A stretch of DNA of 64,000 bases from Solicoccozyma terricola (Eukaryota; Basidiomycota; Tremellomycetes; Filobasidiales; Piskurozymaceae): the NCBI GenBank assembly GCA_001600875.1, contig BCLD01000002.1, positions 1,194,057 through 1,258,056 on the forward strand, read 5' to 3'. Position 1 is the first letter of the stretch. Every line of letters begins with the position of its first letter. This document shows positions 22,601 through 33,859 of this stretch, in pieces. The notes under the pieces are model-generated. The model ran no database searches, had not been told where the DNA came from, and saw only the letters and a program-made list of their open reading frames with translations. Position numbers and translations under genes: made by a program.

Positions 22601-23645
22601 CACTTCTTGGCTTGGAATGGTCATGGAAGTGAGTCAGAGGTGTGGGTTTACAGCTCACCCACTGACGTGGGCTGCATCACCAATTAGACTTCGTTGTCCA
22701 GTACGTTTTCGATCACGCACCGATGGCAGAAAAGGTCGCGCTGTACTTGGCATTGAAGGGTCAATTCTTCGACTGTAAGTTTACTGCCTATACGTTTTCA
22801 GGGGGTGGAACGACTTTGCCTTACGGTATACTCCTCCCCAGTGAGCCAACAAAAGTTCGCCTCACATGTTGTCGAGCGAGCACTCGAGCGCTGCGATTAC
22901 TATACGAAATGCTTGATCGTCGATGAGTTGAGCGGTGGCGAGGATATGATGCGCGGGTATGGTACATTGAGGACACTCATGGTTGATGATTATGCGGTGA
23001 GTTGTCTGTTGCGATGCTTTTCCCGACCCGAATCGGACAGTTCGCTCAGTCTCCTCGCCCTCGCATTTTCCAGAACTACATTGTTCAAAGCATGCTCAAG
23101 AACATGAATGGGCCGAAACTTGGCATCCTCATCGCGAAGCTCCAGTGGGTCCTCAATAGTTTCATGGTCGGTGAACGATTCGTCAGTGGTCCCAAGTACC
23201 TGGGATACGGTGAGTTAGACGGGAAGCAATCTCAGTACGCACCAAGACGTCACGCTGACAATGGGCGTGGCGTCTTCCCCGACCTCCACCAGTCCATCGC
23301 CTACTGATCGACCGCCTGCACTCCGATAAAGAATCCAAGCTCGTCATCCCTCGAATCCCACGAAAGGTTGGACGTACCGCATCATCTCAATCTCTCCATA
23401 TTGCCAGCTACCCATACCCTCAAAACACCAACGACGAGTTGAACGGAGCGACACAGCCGAACAGTATCGAAGCGAAGATCGCCACGAGGCTGTCTGTGGG
23501 GAAACCTGGCGTTGTCGTGAAACCGAGGCACATGGACAGCGATGATGATTCAGACGAGGAGGAAGAGATCAAGGAGGACGTCCCTGAGGTGGGACAGGAG
23601 ATCGAGGAGATGGACATGGAGAACTCGATGATCGTCGTCTTGTAA
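19692..23645 (+). CDS. Pumilio-family (PUF) RNA-binding protein
   Basis: Cytoplasmic mRNA 3'-UTR-binding regulator of roughly 1,050 residues. The N-terminal half is low complexity: a run of His near 19930, poly-Gly near 20030-20075, then Ser/Thr/Asn/Gln-rich sequence. Exon 1 ends ANEMM (21119) and joins FYPYNSATHDATSYY. PUF repeats start near 21895: ILDFALDPLGCYALVRSFE, CVNLAMDVNGYR, WAHIVLIKAFETL, IATNAHGTHLLQRCF, FVVQYVFDHA, KFASHVVERALERC and DDYANYIVQSMLKNM. The last three repeats carry NFxxQ, SHxxE and NYxxQ, the code expected for a UGU core. The C-terminus is acidic and ends with TAA at 23643-23645. A frame change in the third repeat requires removal of 17 nt at 22391-22407. An intron near 22250-22315 contains a G17 run. 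Confidence 0.88.
22268..22284. repeat. Poly-G run (G17) in PUF intron
   Basis: Seventeen consecutive G lie between a GTGAGT donor (about 22240) and the ACCACAG acceptor (about 22313) of the PUF gene. Confidence 0.93.
22391..22407 (+). other. Apparent 17-nt intron or frame-disrupting insert in PUF repeat
   Basis: The sequence GTTTGCCTCAACGACAG begins GT, ends AG and includes CTCAAC, which resembles a fungal branch-point motif. Removing exactly these bases joins DELCVNST to WAHIVLIKAFETL, restoring the PUF repeat frame. Leaving them in puts the two halves in different frames. No other donor/acceptor pair in the neighbourhood gives a compatible phase. Confidence 0.6.
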
Positions 23646-23904
23646 TAGGATACTTGAGCTTGAATACTTGGACCCCCTTTCTGATTGGACTCGCGAACAA
23701 TATTCGAATGGTTCTGGGAAAGATCAAAGCAAACAACACGTCTCCAATCCGTCCCGTCTATAGAGGGCTAACTCCGTAGCCAAAGATATTCCCTATTCTT
23801 TTGTCGATCTCCTTGATCCATCACACACCCCTCTCCGATCCTCTCCAATCCTCCCCTCTCCTCTCCTCTCCCTCCTATTGGTTTTTCCCCAGCACGTTCA
23901 CCCT
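23646..23904. other. Convergent intergenic spacer
   Basis: 260 bp between the stop codons of the PUF gene (plus) and the COPI-associated gene (minus). It is pyrimidine-rich (CCTCTCC repeats), with no gene. Confidence 0.5.
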
Positions 23905-25347
23905 TCACTGTTCCTCCAATGGAGCTTGCCAAACCGGCTGAGCTTCCGGATCCAAATCAGGAGGTTGCATCGTACTATCAACCATCTCACCAAAAAAATA
24001 TCAACAATGCGGACTATATCCGCGGGGGGGGGTTGTCTACCACTCACGAAGGCGCTTCAAACAATGGGAAGAAATGAAGACCGAGGTAAACTAAACCTGT
24101 AAATCCTACGATCGTACCTGAGATGTAAAAAATGACATTGAAGCTAACCAAACCGGGAGATTCAGATCGGCGCGTTTTAGTACAGGTATACAAAACGTAA
24201 AAAGATTTCTCGTCATGTGGTTCGACTCACTTGAGGGTGAGAACACCGACGAGGAGGTAGACTGCGATCATTCGAAATAGACGTAGACATGAATTAAAAA
24301 AAAAAAAATGGATCAGCACGAAACGCAGTGGACGAATCCTAATCCTATCAAACCGTGACATCCCCAAATTTCATCCCAACAAAACCCCAAAACAACACTC
24401 ACAAACTCCTCTTCCTCCAAAACTATGCATAAAGCTCGCATATTTACCGATCAACACTTTATGTTGTTCAGTTGGAGATCTAATTTCAAGACCTAATGTG
24501 ATCAATCCTGCGCTGTAAGATATATATCAAGCCCAAACAACGAAGCGTTATAGGTACGACGTGGGGTTTAGAGGGTGGACGTGGGAAAGTTGTCAGTTTT
24601 TTTTTGATTGGAATATGTGCGGTGCGTGAAGGGTAGGGAAAAAAAAACGTACAGGATGAGGTAAACACCGACGATGATACTCGCTATGAGATAGGAACCG
24701 TGGAATAATAGTCAGTTGAACCAAATTTTCGATATGTTGCTTTCTTCACGTTTTAACAACAGTACTCAGGTAGACCGAGCTGAACCTCGCTCCACCGTTC
24801 CTCGTCAATGATCATTCATCGAAACGAAATCGTTGGGTATCAAGATCGTACGCGATTTCTCAAACTTGTTCATCAGTTGTTCAAACCACATTTTAACGGG
24901 TCATCTGATGGATACCACCGACCCAATCCCTAACTCTTGATCGAATACCAGAACCCTCCATCACTAATAACCTTCCCACCCTGCTTCGCTCCCGCACCCA
25001 TCCCACAACACCAAATGCAACCCTCCCCCCCCCTCCCTCAACACGACGAAACTAACTCACAGAACGTGATTTGTACGATATGACCAACCCCTCCGACGAT
25101 CATCAAAGCTCCAACTGCGATATTAACGAGTCTGTGTGATGTTAATTGTGACGATTATATAAGAAGAAGAAGGTTGGATATCCGTCGAAGAGATGGATGA
25201 GGTGAGGAGGACAGGGCGGGGGGGGGGGAGGATCAGTCAGTTGTTCGGGGATAGCCTGCGCCGCGTGCAGGTACCATTACATAGAGTACGACACACTCAC
25301 CTTAATGCCTCACTCGGATGTTCCTTTAATCGTTGAACATGCTCCAT
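23905..25347 (-). CDS. COPI-associated membrane protein (Tvp15-type)
   Basis: Small multi-pass Golgi/endosome membrane protein of about 150 residues assembled from seven short exons that all join in phase. It reads MEHVQRLKEHPSEALR, then LVNIAVGALMIVGGVGHIVQ (membrane span 1), SSIIVGVYLILAGLITLGLE (span 2), KYASFMHSFGGRGVFYLLVG (span 3 with the family's YASF...GRGvFY signature), VIFYISGTIVGFTGLVYLGL (span 4), and a short acidic tail ending LEEQ with TGA at 23905-23907. Order and motifs fit the COPI_assoc/Tvp15 family. The start ATG 25347 is the first in frame. Introns make up about two thirds of the locus, and two carry poly-G runs on the plus strand (24024-24032 and 25218-25228). It converges on the PUF gene. 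Confidence 0.85.
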
Positions 25348-25745
25348 TTTTGGTGGGCAGACTATACAACAAAGACGTAAAACGGATGCGCAGTCAGCGA
25401 GTGAGAAGATGCTGATGCCGCGATGGACTTTTGAAAATCTCACAAAGAGGAGATTATAGTGGATTGAGAGTGCGGTGGGATGTGGAATGCTGCTCTGGCC
25501 TGGTGTGTGTGGCCGTGGGATGCTGCTGCTGATGAACTGTGGCCGATGCTGCTGCTGCTCACCATCACCTTCGTCGTGGAATGTTGTTTGACCTTCCCCT
25601 CGACCGGATCCGGCGAATTCCGCGGTTTGTCACGTGAAAATGGGGGGAAAGGGGCCCGGTGGCGGTGGCGGTGGCGGTGGCGGTGGCAAAAATATATACT
25701 TAGTCGCCACCGCCACCCGTCGACATATCTACCATATACTATGTT
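25348..25745. other. Intergenic with GGTGGC hexamer repeat
   Basis: Promoter side of the COPI-associated gene and 3' flank of the hypothetical at 25746. Contains about five tandem GGTGGC/GGTGGCG units (about 25656-25686) and CTGCTG triplets near 25520-25560. No gene is seen. Confidence 0.6.
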
Positions 25746-26489
25746 TCAAAAAGAGATGTTTACGTCACATTCGACCCCGACCCTCTCATAGAAAACAGTA
25801 TTACATGCGGCACTATCAATCTCGTACGGGGGGCACACTGTGCAACCTTCGTGGGTGCAAGTGATGTAAGGCTCTGTGCCGCTGGAGATTGAGGTTGTCG
25901 ACCCCTCGTCACTCGCCCCATCTGATTTTGGAGCGTACCCCGTCTCTGAGTCGGCGGAGGGTTGCTGCGTGTTCGAGTTTACCGCCGTGCTCTGAGTTTC
26001 GAGATTGGTAGGATAGGATGGACTGCTTTGTGACGCAATCGTCATTGAATCTTCGGGAGCCTCCTCCTCCTCTTCCCCCTCCTCTTCATTTTGCTCCTGT
26101 TTTTTCCGTCCTGTAAGCTTTTTTCTCAGCGTCTTAAATTCCCACTCGCCCTTGTCAGATTTCCGTTTGAGAGAGACATCCCAGCGGAAACGGGTGGGGT
26201 GTTTGTCCACTGGAACCCCATTCGGCTGCTTGAAACCGATCGTTATGTCGTAAGAACCTTCTTTGCACATCATTTTACAGTTCACATGTGTGTTGTCTAG
26301 GGTGTGATCCTGAATTTTTAGTGGTTTGCCTTCCGAAGCCTCCATCCTTTTCAAAGCCTGTTTTGTTACCTTGCACAGCCAGCCGCATATGTTCTGGGCA
26401 TCTACTGATTCCAAATCGTTTTCCTCCAAGATCCTCTCCCTGAGGGTTGCGGCAAAAAATCCAATTGGGGTTGTTGGTTCACGTGTCAT
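25746..26489 (-). CDS. Intronless hypothetical protein, 247 aa
   Basis: A single uninterrupted ATG-initiated frame, unusual beside its intron-rich neighbours. The N-terminal 130 residues look globular (GFFAATLRERILEENDLESV, NICGWLCKVTKQALKRMEAS, YDITIGFKQPNGVPVDKHP, RFRWDVSLKRK). A basic KKLTGRKK patch and a Glu-rich stretch follow, then a Ser/Thr-rich segment and a Cys-containing tail (ITCTHEGCTVCPPYEIDSAAC). No signal peptide or membrane span is seen. No family is recognised. The Cys tail could bind metal, but that is speculation. Confidence 0.65.
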   Translation of the reverse strand: MTREPTTPIGFFAATLRERILEENDLESVDAQNICGWLCKVTKQALKRMEASEGKPLKIQDHTLDNTHVNCKMMCKEGSYDITIGFKQPNGVPVDKHPTRFRWDVSLKRKSDKGEWEFKTLRKKLTGRKKQEQNEEEGEEEEEAPEDSMTIASQSSPSYPTNLETQSTAVNSNTQQPSADSETGYAPKSDGASDEGSTTSISSGTEPYITCTHEGCTVCPPYEIDSAACNTVFYERVGVECDVNISF

Positions 26490-27521
26490 TATGATGGAGG
26501 TGCCAGGTGGATATTTTCACAAAAACAACGAGGTATGTCGAGAGGGTAAGGTGGAAGATTGTCGGTTGGCTGATTGACTGGGTGCTTTGTTAAGAGAGGA
26601 GGAACTGACGGTGGATGATTGACAATTGCAGATAGGTGTTGAGATGTTGTGATGTATTGGGTTGTTTGGTGGAGATAAGAGGTGTGGGTGGAAAGCTGAA
26701 ATGTGTTGAGGTGACGCTCAAGGACACCCTGACCACTCGATACCCTCCCTATATATCTCGAAGACAACACCGCTGACCTCCCAGTCATTCGCAACTCAGA
26801 TCAAAGGACGATGCGTCTCCGTGTAAGAGGAGCAAAGCAGCTCGCAGCGATGCTTTGCTTTACCAATGGTGGAGGTAAAGAGAAGCGATTGTTGGAGTCA
26901 GAGGGAACGAACCCAGGGGGAGGGGGTGCGGGGCGCAATCCCGTGGCTCCATTCATAGTAAGAAATAGAGTTTTTATGCTGTACGACAGCTGCATGCACC
27001 TTGGCAAGGGTAGCGCAGCGACGCCCTTTGACCCACGAAGTTGTAGTTGTCTTTGCAGTGTAGGCACGCCGATAGGAGCGTAGGAAGCCGTCTATCTCAC
27101 AATCGCTGGGGTCTTGTACCCGCTCAAGAATGGGTAACCTCCTTTGGATGCGGTGTGAGGTAAGGACAGTAAGGAGAGCCGGTATGCGGTCTCTGAACGC
27201 AAGAAGAGAAGTAAAGTCACGATGTGGATGGTCTGGTCCACGTAGGCGTGGATGCTGACGGTACGTACGGCGCTTTAGGGAAACCAAAAGAGAGACAAAA
27301 CTGCTTCCCCCTCTGCATCGGCATCTATTCCTACTTTGTGCCAAACTCATGGCAAGATATACGTTCAATATGGGTATTCAATGTAAATTCTTCTCGATAT
27401 GAAGGAACGCGATCAGTCAAGATACGTGTCCAGATTGGCATGGTCACCCTCTCTTCCACAAGAAGACGACGGCCCCAAAGAATCATTGTCCATCCGTCTC
27501 TCATGCTTATCGTCACGCCAA
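26490..27521. other. About 1 kb without a supported gene
   Basis: Contains the promoter of the 247-aa hypothetical (A/T- and purine-rich) and the 3' flank of the carboxylesterase. Open frames on both strands (for example 26811-27083 and 26898-27368) lack recognisable motifs and oppose one another, so none is called. Confidence 0.45.
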
Positions 27522-29943
27522 TCACCTCAACCCAGCATCCGTACTGATCATACCTCTCCAGAACCCACACCTTTCATCCTGCCCCATCCCGGCATCCCCG
27601 ATATCCGCATTGATTACTATCGGCACAGCAGCCCTTTCCGCTCCATTCGTGGTGTTAAATTTCAACTCTTGGCCAGAAGTGAATGTTGGCCATTGCGGGT
27701 TGATGGTGGAGAATTGGTTGTTGTTCGGGTCGTACGTCTGGACGGCGGCGATCAACGCACCGGTGAACGACTGGACCGAGGAATCGCTCTGTTGGAGGGT
27801 AGAAGTGGTGCGTCAGTGACAACGATTGCCTGATTCCGTCATTGAAAATTACATGCCCGAGGTAGATACTATTCGTGATTCATAGAAATCGTCAAACCCT
27901 CCGCCATTAAACATTGATCAAATACCCGACCCAGCTCACTTGTTCTGATAATACCTGACATCCTCACCGTGAAGAGAGGGGGGATAGGCAAACAATCCCT
28001 TGTATGCGTGATCTCCAAACGCCTCCGCAGTCCAATATGTTGGACAGACGAATGTCGAATCTGCAATAATCTGTTACAGGAGTTGGTGTTTCAGTGGTAG
28101 AGCATCAAAGGATCTCTCCTGTTTCTTCCAACCCTCACCCTTGAAATACGCTCAAATGTATTTCCTACCGTGGTCGAATTCTCGATCGTGTACTGAGCAG
28201 CTACTGCTTGTCGTTGTTGAGACGTAAGCACCGGGAACAATCCTGCCAGCTTGGAATCGAATTGTTGTGCGAGGAAGGATGGGTCGGTCGAATTATCATT
28301 GAGAATTGTTGGGTCGGTGAAGAGGTAGCCTGGAAAGAGAGGAAGGGTTTCAGAACTGTACCGTAAGAAAATGATCTTCACCACGCCAGCAGTCCCTCCC
28401 TCACCTTCATCATAATTATTGATCGCCACAATCGATTGCTGTACGATAATATAAACTTCAGCATTGCAATGACTGAACTAGGAGCGGGAGAAGAACGACA
28501 TACCCCGTTGATCTGTCCACTTGCGAGGATGACAGACGCTCGATCGGTTAGGAAGGTGTAATCGATCACAGGTACGAACACCCATAGTCCGTAGCTGCTC
28601 ATCGGTGACATTAACATGCTGATCTCTCGACCGAATTCGTATGCGCAAACACTCACGGTTTACGAGTTGACACCACATATGAAGTATTCGCCAATGCTAT
28701 CGCATCGATTTCCGAAAGACAACTAAAAACATCCGTTTCATTCCCACAACCGATACCATTCACTACCTCGTCATAAATTTGCTCTGGGAACCAGTGATCA
28801 TAGGGGAATTGACCTGGTAAGAACACCGAACTAGCGATCACAGCTTGGAACAGTGGTTTATCGATGTTCAGCGCTTTCTCAGTGTTTCCTCCATTGGCAA
28901 CGACTTGGTTCATGACAGAACCAGCACCAGCGGATTCACCCCAAATGGTTACGTGGGTGCAATCGCCACCGAACTTGGAAGCATGTTGCTGAACCCATTG
29001 AAGGGCGAATTGTTGATCCACTGGGATATGTGGTGATTTATGTCAATATCGCACACGGGACTTCACAGTTTTACCAAATGTTAAATACTCACAGAGTCCA
29101 GCATTCGATACTCCACCATCGTGGATAGTCTTCCCACCCAAGAATCCAAACGCTCCCAATCGATACTCTGCACATAACCATACATCAGTATGTGTCGTTT
29201 CCCCCAAACTCCCACCGCAAATGCCTACGAATAGCCACGACCACAAACTTATTCCCACTCAACTTGATAAATTCGGTCCAGTCGTTCCCGGCACTGCCTG
29301 CTGCGTAGCCACCTCCATGAATCCAAACAAGGACGGGGAGGTTGGAAGTTTCGGAAGCTCCAGCCGGGGCATACACGCTGTGTTAGTGAAGGCGACATTC
29401 CAACGTCAGCTTTGATGGGAATACCAGGAGATGAGTCGATGATACTCGCTTCAAGACCAGACAGTCCTCGGAGGCACCTGTGGTCGCTGTTGGAGGTGCC
29501 TCGGTGACATCTCCGTTAGGGGTTGGCTGAAACCCAGAGTTTGACTGGTAACATATCGGTCCAAACGAGCTGGCGTTGAAGACTTCGGATCTGATGATGG
29601 TGAGGGAGTAGGCCTGACATCAATGACTGATAAGATTGGTTTAGCAGAATGGAGAAGTGGTACCAACTGATAGGCAGGCGTCGTCGGAGCCTGAAACCTT
29701 ACGGCACCTGTTGATACCGTCATCAGCTGCGGGTAATGATTTCTATCTCCGCCCAGCAAGCTCACTGGCATAGTGAATTCCCCTCCACAGCCAGAGACTA
29801 CCTTTGACATACCCCTGGACTTTCTGGTAGCCTAGATCGACGACAGGAGGAGGCGAGGAAGCGTCGTCCCACCGCGGTTGCGGGAGAGGACTGGCCACGA
29901 CCAAGGAGAGCGAAATTACGAGGGCGGTGATGAATTGCATCAT
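27522..29943 (-). CDS. Secreted type-B carboxylesterase/lipase
   Basis: Alpha/beta-hydrolase expected to cleave carboxylic esters outside the cell. A signal peptide starts at ATG 29943 (MMQFITALVISLSLVVAS). Exons in order give VVDLGYQKVQG, GASEDCLVL (the conserved SEDCL element), then LPVLVWIHGGGYAAGSAG (oxyanion-hole HGGG), GAFGFLGG and QWVQQHASKFGGDCTHVTIW. The nucleophile elbow GESAGAGS (near 28930) carries the catalytic Ser. LHGEDVRYY near 27970 is a plausible catalytic-His HG motif. The C-terminus ends ERCGFWRGM. The number of introns (about ten) is typical for the neighbourhood; some boundaries are approximate. Substrate range (lipase versus general esterase) cannot be told from sequence. 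Confidence 0.9.
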
Positions 29944-29994
29944 TGTTGAATCAAATATGGTACGGTGGGGAGACAAGGGGACTTCGATCTAGCT

Positions 29995-30090
29995 GGCTTA
30001 TATCGTGGAACCAATTGGCTGAAACCCATCCCCGCGTTTGAATGCCAGCTTAAAGGGGCTTAAGGGGCTTAAATGGGTTCCCCCTACCTA
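29995..30090 (-). promoter_or_regulatory. Esterase promoter with TATA, CCAAT and STRE-like motifs
   Basis: Upstream of the esterase start lie an ATATAA box (minus strand, about 55 bp from the ATG), CCAATTGG at about 30011, and tandem AGGGG at 30054-30058 and 30063-30067 within a TTAAGGGGC repeat, plus CCCCT at 30081-30085. AGGGG/CCCCT is the stress-response element bound by Msn2-type zinc-finger factors. The motif match is seen; regulation is inferred. Confidence 0.45.
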
Positions 30091-31129
30091 TGAGTACCCC
30101 ATGACCCAGGGGCTCCCATCGCCATTTGTCCAGTGTTGCAGGTGAACAAGATGTGACGATCGACGTCTGGGTAATTCATTCCTGGACCTCCACTTCGTCC
30201 AGGCACCGCCATCGGTAGCAGGGTTTTGCCACCATCGCTCAACAATCACAGGTCACGGAGATCCTAGTCACAAATCCATCGCTGGAATAATCCATGCAGA
30301 CAGTGCAACCACGGTCAAGAGCCATGATGACTGGGCGACATGAAAAATCCAGGGTAGCGTGCAATTACGGGCCCCACATCGGATGATTCAATTCCGAGGT
30401 CACTCGGGACCATCGTGATAATGCTGCGGCATCGAGTCGTCGTGGAAGGACCTGGTTCGGAAGGACCCTGGGTGTCGAAAGTAATCTAGTTGCCGTTGTA
30501 CAGATCATGGGACCTTGTACGTCATTTCAAGCCAGGTCATTTCATTACGGTTTTACGACATTTCGAGTTGTGTCTCCGTGCCGTGTCGTTGAGATCCCCT
30601 GTGACAAATCCAGCCACAGATGAACAGACTTGTAGACTCTCGTCGATGGATAAATTGTGAGTCTTACATTGTTGATCAGCGGCGTCGCTTCCGCCGAGGA
30701 TGGGCGTTGCTCCGTCGTGGTTTGCTTGATAAAACCGGACAGGACCTGGCGAGCAAAGGGAGGAGAAGAATATCAGTAGGCCGTCGTTGACATGACAGAG
30801 TCATTGGAGGATGATAATGTGCAACATCGGTATGAAGTAGGTAGACAAGCAGAATAAATGGTTTCAGCGCACAGATTCTCTCCCTGGAACTCGCTATCTA
30901 GCCAAGATGTATACTCATTGACGATCATGGATGATGTCGTTTGACTCAATACTCAAATACCTGAATGACTCAAGGTGACCTGCTAGTCTGCTGCAGATCT
31001 CTATCCCTTTGTGCTTTTTGAGATGTGCCCATCAAGAAAACAAGTCTATCAAATTTGCTACATCCGACCTCCTGTTCGATGTTCCACCTTATCCACAACT
31101 AATGGCTACAACGTTTCCATCACTTCCAA
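30091..31129. other. About 1 kb without a supported gene
   Basis: Distal promoter of the esterase and 3' flank of the Tvp38-like gene. No convincing coding frame on either strand. Confidence 0.5.
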
Positions 31130-33683
31130 TCAAACCCTCTCTCCATCCCGTCTCCTCGATCTCAATCTCCCCTCCTCCTCCTCGCTTTCACTTCCACTCC
31201 CACTAAAATCACCCAACAACGCATTCCTCTCCAAAACATCGATAGCTTCCTCTTCCTCTTCCGGATCTACCTCACCGAGTTCTCGCATTTTCTGAAGGGT
31301 TGCTTTGTAAATGAACCAGCCGGCTGTCGCATGGTCGAAGTACATCAATGCCAACTCTCTTCTACGCGCAAGGCTGAGACCGGACTACTCACTGATGAAA
31401 CTGACACTCATACCGATCAAGATACTCGCCAAGTTGACCCATTTCTTCACCGGATCGTTGGCCTCGCCATCACCCGTGAGCGAGTGGAGTCTAGAGCCGA
31501 TGAATACCGGAACCAGGAGACGCGGTTGAACAAGGAGATTGGCGAGCATGAATTGCGGGAATGATACCGAGTCGATTGACTGATTAACGATGATGCAAAG
31601 CGAAGGGTGGCGGAGAGGAGGTCGTGGGGATGTGATAAGCGGGTTGAAGCACCAACAGTGCAGTGAAGCACAGAGAACGAGCAATGGGTGGCAAGTGTGC
31701 ACGGCGCGGAATGCAGCGAAACGAAGGATATATAGAACGTGATACGAGTCCATCAGACGAGAGTTGAAAAAGAGGACGTGGAGTCGAGGAGAACATCATC
31801 ATGCGACATCAGCTTTCCGCCCTCCTCTATCAACCATCATCTACAACACCGACTCACAGCAAACAGACCATTACCAATCGCCCACGGAACGGGACACCAT
31901 CTGATCATGATGATGAGGATTGTGCCTTTTGCTTTCTGTCACCCGATTTTGGCATAATGGAGAGAGGAAAGTATCAGCATCTTTGCGAGTCAAAAGGAAA
32001 GATGATATCCGCGATATCGGGTGCATCGGCTGCACGACCGCATTGCGAATTCAATAGGTAGAGTACCATAGAAACGATTAAACGAGTGGAGTAGATGGAA
32101 CGAATGAGGATAACGGAGAGAATATTACCGGGACAGTCAAGTTGACCGGCGTCGATGGAGTAGACGGGTTGAATGAAGAGAATAGGGTGAAGAGAATAGG
32201 GAACCAAGGAACAAGGGGAAAAACAAAAAAAAAGGGACGGAAAGCGAATCAAACTCACAACAACGTGCGAAAACGCCTCCCATCTTTCTGACCTCTCCGA
32301 TCCGAATTGTCTCATCCATTGCAAGAAGAATGTCTGAATTCCGGCAGACGGCAGGTGTAGAAGACCAAGATGGCGTGGTAATAATTAGAACAACAACGAT
32401 CGATCAAAAAGTAAAGCGTTGGATCATCAGCATCACCGTTTGCTAGTATGGTCCCGCTCTGCTGCCAGCGGCTCCACCATGAGATCCCTCCAAAAGCCTC
32501 AAAAATACATCGTGACTTCCACAACTCGATCGACAGATCCTAAACTCTCCTCCTCTTCATCCACAACGAAGGAAAAACTCACCCTAATACTCCAAAACGC
32601 AACGGCAGCGCCAATCATATTACCACACATCGCAATCCCCATCCCAGGCCAGTTCCCGAATGTGAATCCGATGAGGGTTAGTGAAGCTGCAAATCCGAAG
32701 AACGGGGGGTGGGATGCGATTACTGTTTGAGCGAGCGGGCGAGTGAGCGAAGCGACGAGGGATTCAGTAAATCAGTGCGTGGATGAGTAAGTGAATGAGT
32801 GATACATCGAGGAGATCGTGACGGCGCAAGAGCGAAGAACGATGAAAAGAGGGTACATGAGTCAATCGACAATACAGCATCAATCATCACCGGGTAAGAT
32901 TTCCTCGGCTCAAAAGACCATCCGATCGATCAGCAACGATTTTGTTGGAGTTCTGATTACTCGGTAGCAAAGAACGTAGCGTGACGTGCTGAGGTAGCAG
33001 TGATAGCTTAACATCCCTCACTTCACCCGCCAAATATAAACGAATATAGCTGGCTCGCGAACATTATATCTTTCGATACATTCAAAGAAGTCAAAGGGTA
33101 TGACTCCCTACCCTCTGCGGCAGCCATGTTCTTCCAGGAACTGAGGAGTGAGTGCTCGCCGTACTCGCGGACGGACATATCCCTCGCTCTGGTCACGAAG
33201 AACGAAGGCAGTGCTGGCTGCGTTCACGAGAGCATCGTTCACTAGTTCACGGAAGAGAAACTCCCTACCAGGCGCATGGACTTCGCTCCATGACTAAAAT
33301 AACTGTCGCTACGCTCGCCAAAAACTACTCGCTGCACTCGCGTACTCACCCACACACCCCGCCAACACCACCATCCCACCCCAACCCCCTCTCCCAAACC
33401 TCCTCAGCCTCCCAGCCAACACCTCTACCCATTCTCCAATCCGATGTGGAGTTATAATAATAATACTCGATATGAGGATGATGTTGATCAATATGATGGA
33501 CCATATTATGAGCTGGAGTGGAGCACGGTGGGATGGAGACGGGGATGGTGGGTGGGGGGAGTGGTCAGTTGACAATGACAAATGAGACCGACGTGGAGCC
33601 ATTACCTTGCCCTTGAACCCTGCTTTATGATACCGACTGGCAATATGACCGAATGCTCTCTGCACACGAGTGATAGTGGTCAT
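31130..33683 (-). CDS. Tvp38/TMEM64-like VTT-domain Golgi membrane protein
   Basis: Multi-pass membrane protein of the SNARE-associated/VTT family. Exon 1 (ATG 33683) reads TTITRVQRAFGHIASRYHK; exon 2 gives the first spans, LIIWSIILINIILISSIIII and GGMVVLAGCV. A long intron of about 630 nt leads to VIASHPPFFGFAASLTLIGF and TFGNWPGMGIAMCGNMIGA. RTFFLQWMRQFG follows. After another intron come MLILSSLHYAKIG joined to WCPVPWAIGNGLFA, SFPQFMLANLLVQPRLLVPV, FIGSRLHSL, and a final span (WVNLASILIGMSVSFI). The C-terminus is acidic and Arg-rich, ending with TGA at 31130-31132. The motif order FTFG...P.PW...N.LFA...FIGSRL is diagnostic. The boundaries around 31990-32260 are the least certain. The large intron holds repeats related to the array at 13.5 kb. 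Confidence 0.8.
32727..33357. repeat. Large Tvp38 intron with hairpin/GCGAGCGAAG-like motifs
   Basis: An intron about ten times the local norm. It contains GAGCGAGCGGGCGAGTGAGCG near 32737, CATGGACTTCGCTCCATG (inverted repeat with CTTCGC loop) near 33276, CGCTACGCTCGC near 33307 and CTCGCTGCACTCGC near 33332. These resemble the hairpin units of the array at 13.5 kb. Confidence 0.6.
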
Positions 33684-33859
33684 GACGAGGATGACCAGCG
33701 AGGTAGCGATGGCATGGGATGGATGACGATGACCAGAGGAGGGAGGAGGTGGAGTTGAACGGGGACGGAGATGGTTTATTCATGTCCGCGTTAACGGTTA
33801 GTAACCACGTAACAACGGCCATCCTTCCAGTGGCAATGGCCTGTCCCTCCTCCAGTCTC

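Noticed and set aside
26811..27368. Opposing ORFs on both strands
   Set aside because: No motif, no splice-supported extension, and mutually exclusive frames; left as intergenic.
28081..28115. tRNA-like TTTCAGTGGTAGAGC
   Set aside because: It resembles a D-arm/A-box, but no B-box, T-arm or acceptor pairing follows, and it lies inside an esterase intron.
31974..32324. Read-through 116-codon frame in the middle of the Tvp38-like gene
   Set aside because: Only its first part (to AFSHVV) matches the family. The rest, after a GTGAGT donor, is better read as intron leading to the MLILSSLHY exon.
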